DNA of 25,607 nucleotides from positions 1-25,607 of the forward strand of contig PYST01000467.1 of NCBI GenBank assembly GCA_003049485.1, written 5' to 3'. This DNA comes from Ophioceras dolichostomum. Its lineage: Eukaryota > Ascomycota > Sordariomycetes > Magnaporthales > Ophioceraceae. Below, one piece after another: positions 9,649 through 20,110 of the stretch. The position numbers were made by a program, and so were the translations under genes. The notes below the pieces were generated by a model. It ran no database searches, was not told where the DNA came from, and saw only the letters and a list, made by a program, of their open reading frames with translations. The stretch's first letter is position 1, and every line of letters begins with the position of its first letter.

Positions 9649-12530
9649 ATGGAGCTGAATCCGACTGCGGGCTGGGAGCAGGTGGGAGACCAGTACTATC
9701 GGAAGATCCCGCTCTACACGGCCGTCTTCGACCTAGACCTGAACCTGGACAATTATCATGTAGCCGGGGCTCCTTTCGGGGGCGCCATTGCCCTCTACCG
9801 CGACGAGAACAAGCTTCACCAGTATAAAGCCGGCAGGTCCAGCAACCCCAGCATCGACATATACAGCTGCGCGGGTAAGCTGATCCGGAGCATTAACTGG
9901 GACACGGGAGCTATCCGAGGCCTGGGATGGTCTGAGGACGAGAGGCTCCTGGTGGTGAGCAAGGACGGCATCGTGCGCTGCTACTACGGCCTTCAGGGGG
10001 AGTTCACGCAGTTCTCGCTGGGCCACGGCGCCGACGAGCACGGCGTCCTCTCTTGCCGCTTCTATGGCACTGGGTTCGTCGCGCTGCTATCCAACAGCAC
10101 ACTCGTATGGGTGGCATCATATGAGGAGCCCCGTCCCAAACCGCTGGCGCCTCTGCCCCCGACGGAAAACCACGGACAGGGCCAGGCACAAGCACAGGCA
10201 CAGGCACAGGCGCAGGTACAGGCCCAGGGACGGGGGCAGGGCCAGAGCGAGGTGCACTCGTGGACGTTGATTCCGCCCAGCCACACCCTCTCGAGGTCTG
10301 TCGAGGTGCTCCTCAGCATCGGCCAGACCGTGTATGTGGCAGACGTGACCGAGTGCGAGGACCGCTTCCTCGACATCGGCCCTTTCAGCCACATGGCCGT
10401 CTCTCCCAACGGCCGCCATGCTGCGCTCTACACCGCCTCGGGCAGGGTCCACGTGATCACCTGCGACTTCCAGATGCGGCTGAGCGAGCACGACCTCAAG
10501 TCCAAGATCCCGCCCAAATCTCTACAGTGGTGCGGCATCGACGCCGTCGTCATCGCCTGGGAGGACGAGATCCACCTCGTCGGGCCCGGAGCGGCCGTGG
10601 CCACCTTCTTCTACGACGGCCGCGTCCACGTCGTGCCGGACCTCGACGGCGTCCGCGTGGTGAGCAACGAGTCCTGCGACTTCCTGCAAAAGGTGCCCGA
10701 CGTGACCGAGGAGGTCTTCCGGCTCGGGACCGAGTCTGCCGCGTCCATCCTGCTGGACGCCGTGGAGCAGCTGGAAATGCAGTCGCCCAGGGCAGACGAT
10801 AACATCCAGCTGATCCGGGCGAACCTGACCGAGGCTGTCGACACGTGCGTGAACGCCGCCGGCCAGGAGTTCAACACGCACTGGCAGAAGCAGCTGCTCA
10901 AAGCGGCGTCGTTTGGCAAGTCGGTGCTCGACATGTACAACAGCGACGACTTTGTCGACATGTGCGAGACGCTGCGGGTGCTGAACGCGGTGCGTTTCTA
11001 CGAGATTGGGCTGCCGCTCTCGTTCGAGCAGTACCAGCGGCTCACGCCGGAGCGCCTGCTCGGCCGCCTGCTGGACCGCCACGAGTACCCGCTCGCGCTC
11101 CGCGTCGCCGGCTACCTGCGGCTACCGACCGACCGCGTCTACGTGCACTGGGCCTGCGCCAAGGTGCGCCTCGGCGCCGGCGACGACGACGCCGTGGCGC
11201 GCCTGGTGGTCGAGCGGCTGGCCGGCCGCCCCGGCATCTCGTTCGAGGCCGTTGCGCGCGCCGCCCACTACGAGGGCCGCGCCCGGCTGGCCACCGAGCT
11301 GCTGAACCACGAGCCGCGCGCCGGACGTCAGGTGCCGCTGCTGCTGTCGATGGGCGAGGATGAGGTGGCGCTCGACAAGGCGGTCGAGAGCGGCGACACC
11401 GACCTGGTGCTGGGCGTGCTGCATGAGCTGCGCCGCCGCCTGCCGCTGGCTGCCTTCTTCCGCGCCGTCAGCCGCCGGCCAGTCGCCTCGGCGCTGGTTG
11501 AGGCTGCCGCGGCCCGCGATGGCGACGCTGCGATGCTCAAGGACCTGTACTACCAGGACGACCGACGGCTGGATGGTGCCGGCGTGTTCTTGCGCGAGGC
11601 CCTGCGTCAACCCGACGCCCGAACCACCGCCGACAAAATGGCCCTCGCTGCCCGTCTCCTGGCTGACAACGCTCGCGAAAGCGCCTTCGAGCTGCGCGCT
11701 ATGAAGGAGGCGTCTGCTTTGCTGCGCTTGCAGGAGGCCCTCGACCGTGACCTGACTGACTCGGACGACTCCTTTGCCGGCCTGAGCGTCAACGAGACTA
11801 TGTTCAAGCTCATCCGCCTGGGCTATCACGGCCGCGCCAAGAAAATACAATCCGACTTCAAGGTCCCGGAGAGGGTGGCTTGGTGGATCCGGTGAGTCGA
11901 CTCTCCTCTTTAATATCATTGTTATCATTATTCTTTGTCCCCGAGAGGCAGGAGAAGGGGGGGCCCTGGTCTTTGCCACCTACCTCCTCCCGCCTCCCTC
12001 CCTCCTGGATCCAACCCATCCTTTCATCGCACCTCCACAGCGTCCAGTAGTTAACGCAGAACCTTCGCCCGTGGGTAGACTACGTGCACTCGTCGCAAAA
12101 CGTGATTGGAACGAGGTCGAGGAGATTGCAAAGGCGAAAAGAAGCCCTATCGGCTGGGAGGTGAGCATAAAGACGGGGCTTGCAGGTCTGAGCAGGGTTG
12201 GCCGACGATTTTCACCCTCTGAACCGTCTTCGCTTGATGACTTCACTGACATTTATTTACCCTTTCTTACAACAGCCCTTCTTTAATCTTGTCTTACTGG
12301 CTGGAAACCCTCGTCTGGCGGCAACATTTATATCTAAATGCACAAATCTAAAGGGCGAGGCTACCATGATAACCATGTATGAGAAGTGTGGTCTTCCTGT
12401 CAAGGCCGCTGAGGAGGCCGTTCGGCTCAAGGACCAGCAGGAGTGGAAACGGCTCCTGGATGCCGTCGGCCGCAATACATCTGACGGTCGCGAGATCGAG
12501 AGGCTGGGCCAGGCGGTTTTTACAAGATAG
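9649..12530 (+). CDS. VPS16: Vacuolar protein sorting protein VPS16 (HOPS/CORVET core)
   Basis: Class C Vps subunit that, with Vps11, Vps18 and Vps33, tethers endosomes, autophagosomes and the vacuole. Exons are 9649-11891, 12079-12160 and 12276-12530, 859 residues. Introns have GTGAGT and GTGAGC donors, and the joins read WWI-R-LRALVAKRDW and PIGWE-PFFNLVL. The N-terminal half is the Vps16 beta-propeller (from NPTAGWEQVGDQYYRKIPLY; INWDTGAIRGLGWSEDERLL; DGIVRCYYGLQGEF). The C-terminal half is an alpha-solenoid ending in GNPRLAATFISKC and EKCGLPVKAAEEAVRLKDQ. Residues about 175-200 form a low-complexity Gln/Ala/Gly insert (GQAQAQAQ...) encoded by a CAGGCA tandem repeat, probably a disordered loop between blades. 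The start has a GTCACCATGG context. Confidence 0.95.
10173..10250 (+). repeat. CAGGCA-type hexanucleotide repeat inside VPS16
   Basis: Roughly ten imperfect copies of a CAGGCA-like hexamer (variants CAGGGC, AGGTAC, GGGGGC) encode alternating Gln-Ala and Gln-Gly. The repeat is in frame and of hexamer period, so copy-number change would not shift the frame. It is likely polymorphic between strains. Confidence 0.85.
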
Positions 12531-13792
12531 GCACCTAGAGGCGTCCAACTGGATGTCTCTTGAGGGCATCGGATTAAATGTGATAGGGGTGGCGTAGGTG
12601 GATAGAAAACCGAGGAAGGCGATGTCGCCTTTTAGGGCACATGGCCACTCCCGTGCTAGACCCTACTCTTCACCTCACGCCGTGGAAAAGCGCAGTATCA
12701 TAGCTTGGATAGAGGCAGCACGATATTCATCGGCACGATGCGAGGTAGCCGGAGAGAACGAAGGTCGGTGCCCGTATCCCGTATGTATATAAATACGTGT
12801 ATATACGTTCGTGTACCTCAGGTATGCCGTGTATAATTAAATCGGGGACAAGTTCGTAAATGCCCCCCCTGCGCTCCCGCGCACTCTCTGCGCAAACCTA
12901 GATGACCCAAGTCCCAAATGCAAATGCAAATCGACCGTGCAAACGCGGACAAGGGGGTGGAAGAAGAAGAAAAACGACCGAGGAATGACGTTTCAACGAT
13001 GGAAGCAAAAAAAGAAAGCAAGGGTGAGAAAAAGAGATGGGACGAAGGATCAGCAAAAGCAACAGACGCTCTTGCCAGGAACTAGCCTAGCACATGCCTA
13101 CATAGGAAGGTATCTAGAGCTAGGTGTACCCCGGGGATTTCGCCAACTCCCGAATCCACAGTCGATAAATGGCAGGCTTCCGAGGCTAGCTACGGTCCCG
13201 CCGAAGCCAACAGGTACGATATGAAGGCTCGTCGTAATGTGAGACAGCCAGCTCTCTACCCATGGGTTTGGTTACTCAGAAAGTGGGACCGGGAGAAGGT
13301 GTGGCAAAGGGGTAGGCAAAACCCCTTTTGCAAAAAGAAGGGAGGGTAAACAAGAGCAGGGGGTTGGCGCTGCCGGCAGCAGCAGCCTGACTAAACCCTC
13401 CTGCGTGGCAGCTTCGGTCGTCTCTGTCAACACCGTACTGACTGGCTGCACAAGCGGTTCCTTCGAGCAGCGCCACACCTGTCCCGGGTCGCCACGATCC
13501 TGTAAGCCAGGAATAGGACGACGGGGGGCCTGCCTTCTCGGTAACAAAAGTGCAGCTGGAAAGCTCCACGGAGCGCTAGCCAGCCGTCGGAAGTAGATAC
13601 AGGAGACTCAACAGAGCGACGATAATGAGCAATAGACGCCCGAGCTCGGGCGAGGCGAGGCAAGTCGCGGCTGGCATGGTGAGCAAAGGCTGTAGAAGGT
13701 GGGAGGGCGGTACAGTGGTACAATGGCACAACAGCACGGACGCGCCGGTACGTCGACCGAGCCCACATGGTTCGCTTGCTCATCTGGCTATC
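12531..13792. other. Convergent intergenic region between VPS16 and DMA1-like gene
   Basis: No supportable gene. It contains an AT-rich run with TATATAAATACGTGTATATACG near 12785-12808, an A/G-rich tract at 12958-13042, and a few CTAGG-type motifs at 13083-13130. The small frames on both strands lack recognisable domains and look random. Confidence 0.5.
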
Positions 13793-15457
13793 TCAGGTCC
13801 TTGCTATGTCGTCCAGGCTGCTCATCTGACCAGCGCCGAGGGCGGAAGGGGCACCGGCAGCCGTCGTAGGTGGGGTGACCCTCATGAGGACACCGCTGCC
13901 GTCAAACACCCATGGGCCGGCATCATTCCGAGGCGTAATAGGACCCTCGGTGACGCCGTTCAAGTGAAGTGACCCTACTCCGGTGGGGGACGGCGTGCGG
14001 GCCTGACGATCCCCGGAACTACCGCTCGCGCATGCCTGGGCACCGAGCCGGCGCGCCGAGGCGGTTGAGGGCACGCCAGGAATCGGGACGGGCTGAGAGG
14101 TCGCGTGAGCTGACAGCTCACTGTCAAGCAGTGATCCATCCGAACGTACGGTCGGGGCAGCCAACGCGGCGGCCTCGCCCGGCTCGTCTCCGATCGCCGC
14201 CTCTGAGGACGGCGCTGGCCTCAGCAGATCCGGCTTGGATGCCTCCAAGAGTCTGGACGGCTCCCCAGCCGCCGAGGACGCCTCCGTCGCTGCAGGATTG
14301 CCCGCGGTGTTGCCCTTCCCGTCGTCAAGACCTATGCTTGAACCTCCCTCACCCGCGGCTTCGGCATTCTCCAGATCGGACTCCAGCTGCTCCCACTCCT
14401 CGGGATCTTCGACCTCGGCCTCGAGGTCGGCTGCCGCGCGGCAGTTGGGGCAAATGAAGATGGGATACTGCGGCGACGAGAGGAGGGAGCGGATGCACTT
14501 GTAGTGCCACGTATGGGAGCAGGGAGCGACGAAAAGACATTGGCAGGGCTACACCACCAGTCAAACACCAGCCAGGGCGTGGGCGGGCACAGTCAGTTCG
14601 GTTTCTCGGAAACACGGCGCCTCACACGCGCGAAGGGGAAGGACGTACCGCAATCGAATTCAAGCATATCGAGCAATCCTGAGAAGTTTGCGCCGAGCCG
14701 CCGCCCTCGCTCGACCTCGTCATGTTTCGGAGTCTTTTATGCGTGGTCACGCTGCGGGAAAAGAGCGGGGGAGAGGGAGTTGGTAAGTGATTAGCGCTGG
14801 AGGTGACCTCTTGTTTTGAAGGCACCTTGCCGAGGCAGGTAGACACAGAGACGGAGAAAAGGCATGAAGGGCGAGAATGACGGAGGAAAGGAATCGGGGG
14901 GAAGGGCGCTTGGCTCACTTGAAGGCGTTCAGCTTGCTCTGCCATCCACGGTTCAGCTCGAGGCGCATCTTTACACAGCGGAAGATCATCTCCTCGCCGC
15001 CCTTGAAGTCGATCCCCAACTGGACGATATCGCCGTCATTGACGGGGAACGGCTTGGACTCTGTGCCGGGCGGGCTGAGGCGTATATGGTTCAGGAAAGT
15101 GCCAGACGAGCTCTTGACGTCCTTGATGTACCATTTGCCGCCCTCGCACCAGAACTCGCAGTGGCGGCGGCTGACCACCTTGGACTTGAAGCCCACCGGC
15201 GCGGCTGAGGGGATGTTGACGGGAACATTGGGCTGCGAGTCACGCTCCGAGTACCGGCCGACACGAATGATCTCGCCCCCAGTCGGCAGTGTCCTCGACA
15301 CAGGGCTAAACGTCAACGAAGGCCGCGTGGCTCGAGGGTCGTAGAACGTTGAGAACCGAATCGACGGAAGCGAGTCCGCACCGGAAACCCCACCCCCACC
15401 CCCGACCGCGGCAAGCACGGCCGCGTCTGAGGCCGTCGCAGCCCGTGTCCGGGTCAT
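13793..15457 (-). CDS. DMA1: FHA-RING E3 ubiquitin ligase, DMA1/CHFR-like
   Basis: Probable mitotic-checkpoint ubiquitin ligase whose FHA domain reads phosphothreonine and whose RING recruits an E2. Minus-strand exons: 15457-14919, 14751-14649 and 14548-13793, 465 residues from the first ATG. The FHA domain (about 63-170) shows IIRVGRYS, SRRHCEFWCEGGKWYIKD, SSSGTFLN and NDGDIVQLG. The RING (206-250) is C3H2C3: CSIC, CSHTWHYKC and CPNC. Introns 14918-14752 and 14648-14549 have GTGAGC and GTACGT donors and keep the frame. A Ser/Pro/Ala-rich tail of about 200 residues follows. The frame is open upstream to a TAA at 15794-15796 and reads RPSTPPTAFALRLSGRLRSS there, which looks coding, yet no ATG exists; the true start is therefore uncertain. 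The gene symbol rests on the FHA+RING layout. Confidence 0.85.
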
Positions 15458-16461
15458 GGCACCTGCGCTTACGGTACGGGTGGTGTGCGCGGGCGCGGGC
15501 GTGGGAGTCGGCGTGGGTGTGGTCGTCGATGTGTTCGTGGTCGTTGGCACGGGCAGAGAAGTGGGCGCGGGTGGGGGTGCTGGGGCGGGAACAGCCGCCG
15601 GCGAGGGTGCGACCCCTGGCAGCAGACCGAAAAGGGACGTCACGACGGGCAGCGATGAACCGGCCGGCTGTTTGGTTTTGCCGCCGGGGTGTGGTTGGTT
15701 GAGGGACGAGGAGGAACGGAGACGGCCGGAGAGACGCAGAGCGAAAGCCGTCGGAGGCGTGCTAGGTCGCGCTGCGCTGGTTGATACTGTTGTTTATGAC
15801 GGAAAGAGGCCTCTCTACTCGACTCTGTCGCTGCCGCGAACAACGGCCCAGGAAAGCTGGTGGGATCGGCGGGAGCGGCGGGAGCGGTGCGAGGGTCAGG
15901 AGCTGACACGGTCTCGCGGAATGATTAGGGTCAAACAGTGATGAAAGAGAAAGTTGGCGAACTGGCAGGTGCGGGACACGACGCCGAGATGGTCGTGATG
16001 GCAGTAGCCGTGGTCGTTGTCCTAGCGGCGGTGGCCGGCGTCGGGGAAAAAGTCGATGGCTGGGTGGGCCGACAGATCTAGTCGAACGGCCGACGATGCT
16101 CGAGCTAAACGGGCGAATGCGTGCGTACTTAGCAGGTTCAGCCTGGTCCGCTTGTTGCTGCTGCCAAGGGCGGTATGGGGTTTGTTGCTATTCTTATTGG
16201 GACGTGAGGCCGGCGTGCAGTGAAGGAGGAAGGGGGTTCGGTGGTGCTGGTGCCGGTGGTGCTGGTGGATGGTGTGCTGCTTCTTGTACGGCGAACTGGC
16301 TCGTGGCAGCTGAATGGTGGCGCTGGCGGTGGTGCTGGCGGGCGCTGTGACCGTTACTTTTACTGTGTTACCGATCAATTCTTTGCTGCCGCCGCTCGAT
16401 ATTCCGTGATCCTTGTTCAGGTATTTACTTATAGGTAGGTAAGTACCTAGAGGTACCTATC
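15458..16461 (-). other. ATG-free 5' region of the FHA-RING gene
   Basis: On the minus strand this 1,004-nt stretch contains no ATG at all. Its proximal part (15793-15458) is an open frame continuous with the FHA exon, rich in Ser, Pro, Thr and Ala. The distal part (16380-15960) is C/A-rich with repeated CACCAGCACC units, as in long 5' leaders. A possible acceptor (CAACAG) lies at 15792-15787. Confidence 0.6.
16421..16460. repeat. TACCTA/TAGGTA palindromic motif block upstream of FHA-RING gene
   Basis: TTATAGGTAGGTAAGTACCT followed by AGAGGTACCTAT gives self-complementary TAGGTA/TACCTA units within 40 bp. It belongs to the same dispersed family as the blocks near DOT1 and the MPP alpha gene. 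Confidence 0.6.
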
Positions 16462-16464
16462 CAT

Positions 16465-18137
16465 GTCACTCCATGGCTCTTTGATTTCGAAACAGTTGGA
16501 GAATTTCCACACGCAGGGAGTCGGGCTTCCCAAGAGCAAGGGACTTATTCGAAAGTAGAAGAAGCACAGCAGCACGGGCTCCGGAGGGTCGCCACCATAA
16601 GCACAAGGCACCAGACTGCCACAGCTGCTGGGCGCGCTGGGGCCTGCTCACGCCTACCTACCGCAGTACCCGTTAGCGAATTATTGCTGTTTGCCCAAAC
16701 GGAACCGTTGCGGGGGCAGCTCACGCAACAAGAAGGTAGAAGAACAGCGACGTAGCAAGCGTATGGCAATAGGCAGCCATCGTACTTCCGCTTCCTGTAA
16801 ACTCAGGTGATTTCAACCCAGTCCAGCCTGCTCGGGCAGGTTTTTTTTTCTTGTTTTTGTTCTTTCCCCCCTCCTTTCCTCAGGGTCGTCACAGCCATCC
16901 GACGCGGGAATCACCATCTGGATCGCATATGCGAGGCGTCAAGCCGTGCCACTCTTCCTCTCTGCTGTGTTCGAATGAACAAAACAGTCCTCCCTCAGGC
17001 CTCTTTCTGCCTGCGAGTCTGGCCCCAAGTTGGTTGATCTCCGCTCCAGAATACAGCCGCCTTGACATGTGGCAACCGCCAAACGGGGGTGAGCGAACCG
17101 GTGGCCGGGACTCATGGCTGGTGGGTGGGTTCAGGCATTTCACTCATTTGCAACCACGGACATCGGATGTGCACAGCGCAGGTCGTATGTGCCGCTTTCC
17201 GTTACGGTGAGGGTCTCTGGCTACCAGGCAGACGTGGGCAGCCCTCGACAGGCCAGCCAAACTCACCGAAATTCGACCTCCCTAACCCCTGACGAAACAT
17301 AGGTAGATAAATCCATCCAGGTCCATTGATGTCGTGAGAAAAAGTTCCCAAACGTCCGCGCCCAAATTGATCTGGGAGGCCCTGTCCGAGAGCTCGGCAC
17401 CAGGAATCCCCCTAGAAATTCTAGACGCGCCATCTGACAACCCATCTGTCGTGACGCCTGGGTGTGGAAATTCGGCAGCCGGCCAAATTGATAGCCTGAG
17501 CGCGAGCACATGGCATATCAGACGGCCAACCATCCTCCGCCGTATACGGGCGATCAAGGAAGTCGTTCTCGCCGGCGACGGGCATGAATCAAACGACACC
17601 ATGAGCCGTTTCTGGCTTTAGAGCTAAGTTAGGTGGTGCCTGAGCGAGCCTAACGCCGTTGTTTGCTCATCACTTCCTCAACGACCTTGGGGTCGTTATT
17701 ACGAGACACGGAGAACCGACGGATCAACGCCAGGTACCTACCTCGGCACGCCCACCTTAGGTACCTATCTGCTGCCTGCCTAGGTACCTAGGAAGGTACC
17801 TAAATACCTTGTGCGCATACAGAGAGAGGTACCATTGGTCGGAGTTAGAGATCAGCCAAGCACAAATAGGGGCGGCATGGTGTAATTCTTTGGGATGACC
17901 CTGGCGTGTCTTGGCGCTTATCGATAAGCGCCCTTCCAACTCGCCGGAAAACCTCAACTCGCCCCAGCTCCAGTGTTACCTGCCAACCTACCTACCTACC
18001 TACACCTACCTAGGTTAGGTATCACCTACTGCCTCTGACCTGCCTGCCTTCGCGAGCCGAAGTTGTGGTCCGGTTGCGTCTGAGAGAAAGAAAACTGCCC
18101 TTGCGGTCGAAGCCTTCTGCGGCTGCTGCCTCCTGCG
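16465..18137. other. 1.7-kb divergent intergenic region, FHA-RING gene to MPP alpha gene
   Basis: No gene could be supported. A pyrimidine-rich run ending in CCTCAG at 16840-16881 resembles a splice acceptor, but no coding exon follows it convincingly. A 95-codon plus-strand frame at 17334-17621 has no recognisable domain. The right end holds two TACCTAGGTA-rich blocks that reach to within about 110 bp of the MPP alpha start. Confidence 0.45.
17731..18028. repeat. Two TACCTAGGTA / CCTACC motif blocks in MPP alpha promoter
   Basis: Block one (17731-17808) includes CAGGTACCTACC, TTAGGTACCTATC and GCCTAGGTACCTAGGAAGG. Block two (17977-18028) has a (CTAC)n run followed by ACCTACCTAGGTTAGGT. They lie about 110-400 bp upstream of the start codon, similar to the block upstream of DOT1. 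Confidence 0.7.
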
Positions 18138-19989
18138 ATGCTTCGATCTCGCTCTCTCCGGCAACTCGGCCAGAGAGCATCTACGTCAGGCTTCCTATCA
18201 CTTGGAGCTCCGTCCATAGCACGTTCCCTCCCAAGCATTGACATAAGGCGCTTTGCAACCGTCGCCCCTCCGAGAGCCAGGGTATGTCGAGGACTCCGGT
18301 TGCGATTGTATTGTCTCCTTTATTTTCTCGACCGCTAACGCTAAGGCATTTTTTGTCTGCCTTCCCCATAACCAGGAGCCTACGGAACTCGACAACATCA
18401 GCACCCTCTCGAATGGCATCCGCGTCGCCTCGGAGGCGCTGCCGGGGGCCTTCTCGGGCGTCGGGGTCTACATAGACGCGGGATCACGGCACGAACCCGC
18501 GTACCTATGTGGGACGAGCCACATCATGGACCGCCTGGCTTTCAAGTCGACGACATCACGCTCGAGCGACGACATGCTGGGCGCGCTCGAAGATCTGGGC
18601 GGGAACATTCAGTGCGCGTCGTCGCGGGAGTCGATGATGTACCAGGCCGCCACTTTCAACGCGGCCATCCCCACCGCGGTCGAGCTCCTGGCAGACACGA
18701 TCCGGAACCCGCGACTTACCGACGACGAGATCGGGCAGCAGCTTGAGACGGCGCAGTATGAGATTGACGAGATTTGGGCCAAACCTGGCCTCATCCTGCC
18801 CGAGCTCGTCCATACGGCCGCCTTCAGGGACAACACATTGGGCAATCCCCTGCTATGTCCACAGGAGCGACTCTCCGCCATCGACTGCAACGTCGTAGCC
18901 GCCTACCGAGACGCTTTCTACCGCCCGGAGAGGATGGTAGTGGCCTTCGCTGGGGTTCCACACGGGGATGCCGTGAGGCTGACGGAGCAACATTTCGGCG
19001 ACATGAAGGGTGCGGCCCTGGCCCAGGACTGCCAGGAATCGACTTTCACACTTTCGCCGTCAGCGCTATCGTCGTCGTCGTCGTTTGTGCCGCCTACGTC
19101 CGGGCAGTCACAGTCCCCTTCGAGGTTGCTCTCCAAAATCCCGTTCTTCAAAAACCTCTCTACTTCAGCCCCACACAACGCCTCGGTTGTCTCCAGCTCC
19201 CCGTCATTGGCGGCAGGCCCTGTTCCCTTCGCCTTGCTGCAACGGCAAGCCGCACACTACACGGGAGGGTTCCTCTCTCTACCACCTCAGCCGCCGCCCC
19301 TTAATCCGCAGATGCCAACGTTTACACACATCCAGCTCGCGTTTGAGGGCTTGCCTATCCTTTCTGATGACATCTACGCGCTCGCGGCCCTGCAAACCTT
19401 GCTGGGCGGCGGAGGGTCATTCTCGGCGGGCGGCCCGGGCAAGGGAATGTATTCTCGGCTATACACGAACGTCCTCAATCAGCACGGCTGGGTCGAGTCG
19501 TGCGTCGCCTTCAATCACGCCTACACCGACTCCGGGCTCTTTGGCATTGCCGCCTCATGCTACCCAGGCCGCACCGCCAAGATGCTCGAGGTCATGTGTC
19601 GGGAGTTGCGTGCTCTTACCTTGGAGTCAGGCTACTCGGCCCTGTGCCAGGCCGAGGTTGACCGCGCTAAGAACCAGTTGCGTTCCAGTCTGTTGATGAA
19701 TCTGGAAAGCCGAATGGTTGAGCTTGAGGACCTGGGTCGCCAGGTGCAGGTACACGGTCGAAAGGTACCGGTCTATGAGGTAACTCGCCGGATCAGCACG
19801 CTGACGGTTGCCGACTTGCGCAATGTCGCTCGCCGGATTTTAAAAGGGTTGGTAAACAACCCAGGCGGTGGCAGCGGTGCTCCAACTGTGGTTTTGCAAG
19901 AGGCGTCGGCAGCAGGTGGGGTTGTGGCGAAAGAGGTAACATGGGGGGAAATTCAAAATATAATTTCAGAATGGCAATTAGGAAAATAA
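18138..19989 (+). CDS. MAS2: Mitochondrial processing peptidase alpha subunit
   Basis: Non-catalytic, substrate-binding subunit of the matrix peptidase that removes presequences from imported proteins. Exons are 18138-18281 and 18376-19989, 585 residues; the intron has a GTATGT donor and a GCTAAC branch site. Residues 1-40 (MLRSRSLRQLGQRASTS...) form an Arg/Ser-rich mitochondrial presequence. The M16 fold follows: LSNGIRVASEALPG, then GTSHIMDRLAFKST, which replaces the zinc-binding HxxEH of the beta subunit as expected for alpha. The glycine-rich loop GGGGSFSAGGPGKGMYSRL (about 391-409) is diagnostic. A Ser/Pro-rich insert separates the two halves, as in fungal orthologues. The last 12 codons become strikingly A/T-rich next to the transposon island. 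It ends 122 bp before the stop of the facing pogo transposase remnant. Confidence 0.93.
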
Positions 19990-20110
19990 TAAATATAACG
20001 TTATAACTAACGTGGTTTATCATTAAGTGCCTCACATCATTGAGCGCCGCACTTTTCCAGACCTCTCAATTTCTAATCCTTACAACTCCCCGAAAAAAAG
20101 TCCCAATGAA

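Noticed and set aside
10173..10250. CRISPR-like or satellite array
   Set aside because: It is an in-frame coding microsatellite without spacers.
11122..11979. 285-codon minus-strand open frame opposite VPS16
   Set aside because: Shadow of the GC-rich VPS16 exon; low-complexity and no recognisable motif.
16022..16378. 118-codon minus-strand frame with His-rich text
   Set aside because: Starts at TTG, consists of CACCAGCACC repeats, and is more likely 5' leader of the FHA-RING gene.
16840..16885. Splice acceptor implying an unseen gene
   Set aside because: The T-rich run and CCTCAG look like an acceptor, but the sequence after it gives no convincing exon and no donor partner.
17334..17621. 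95-codon plus-strand frame in the MPP alpha upstream region
   Set aside because: No domain, no splice partners and no supporting context; cannot be separated from chance.
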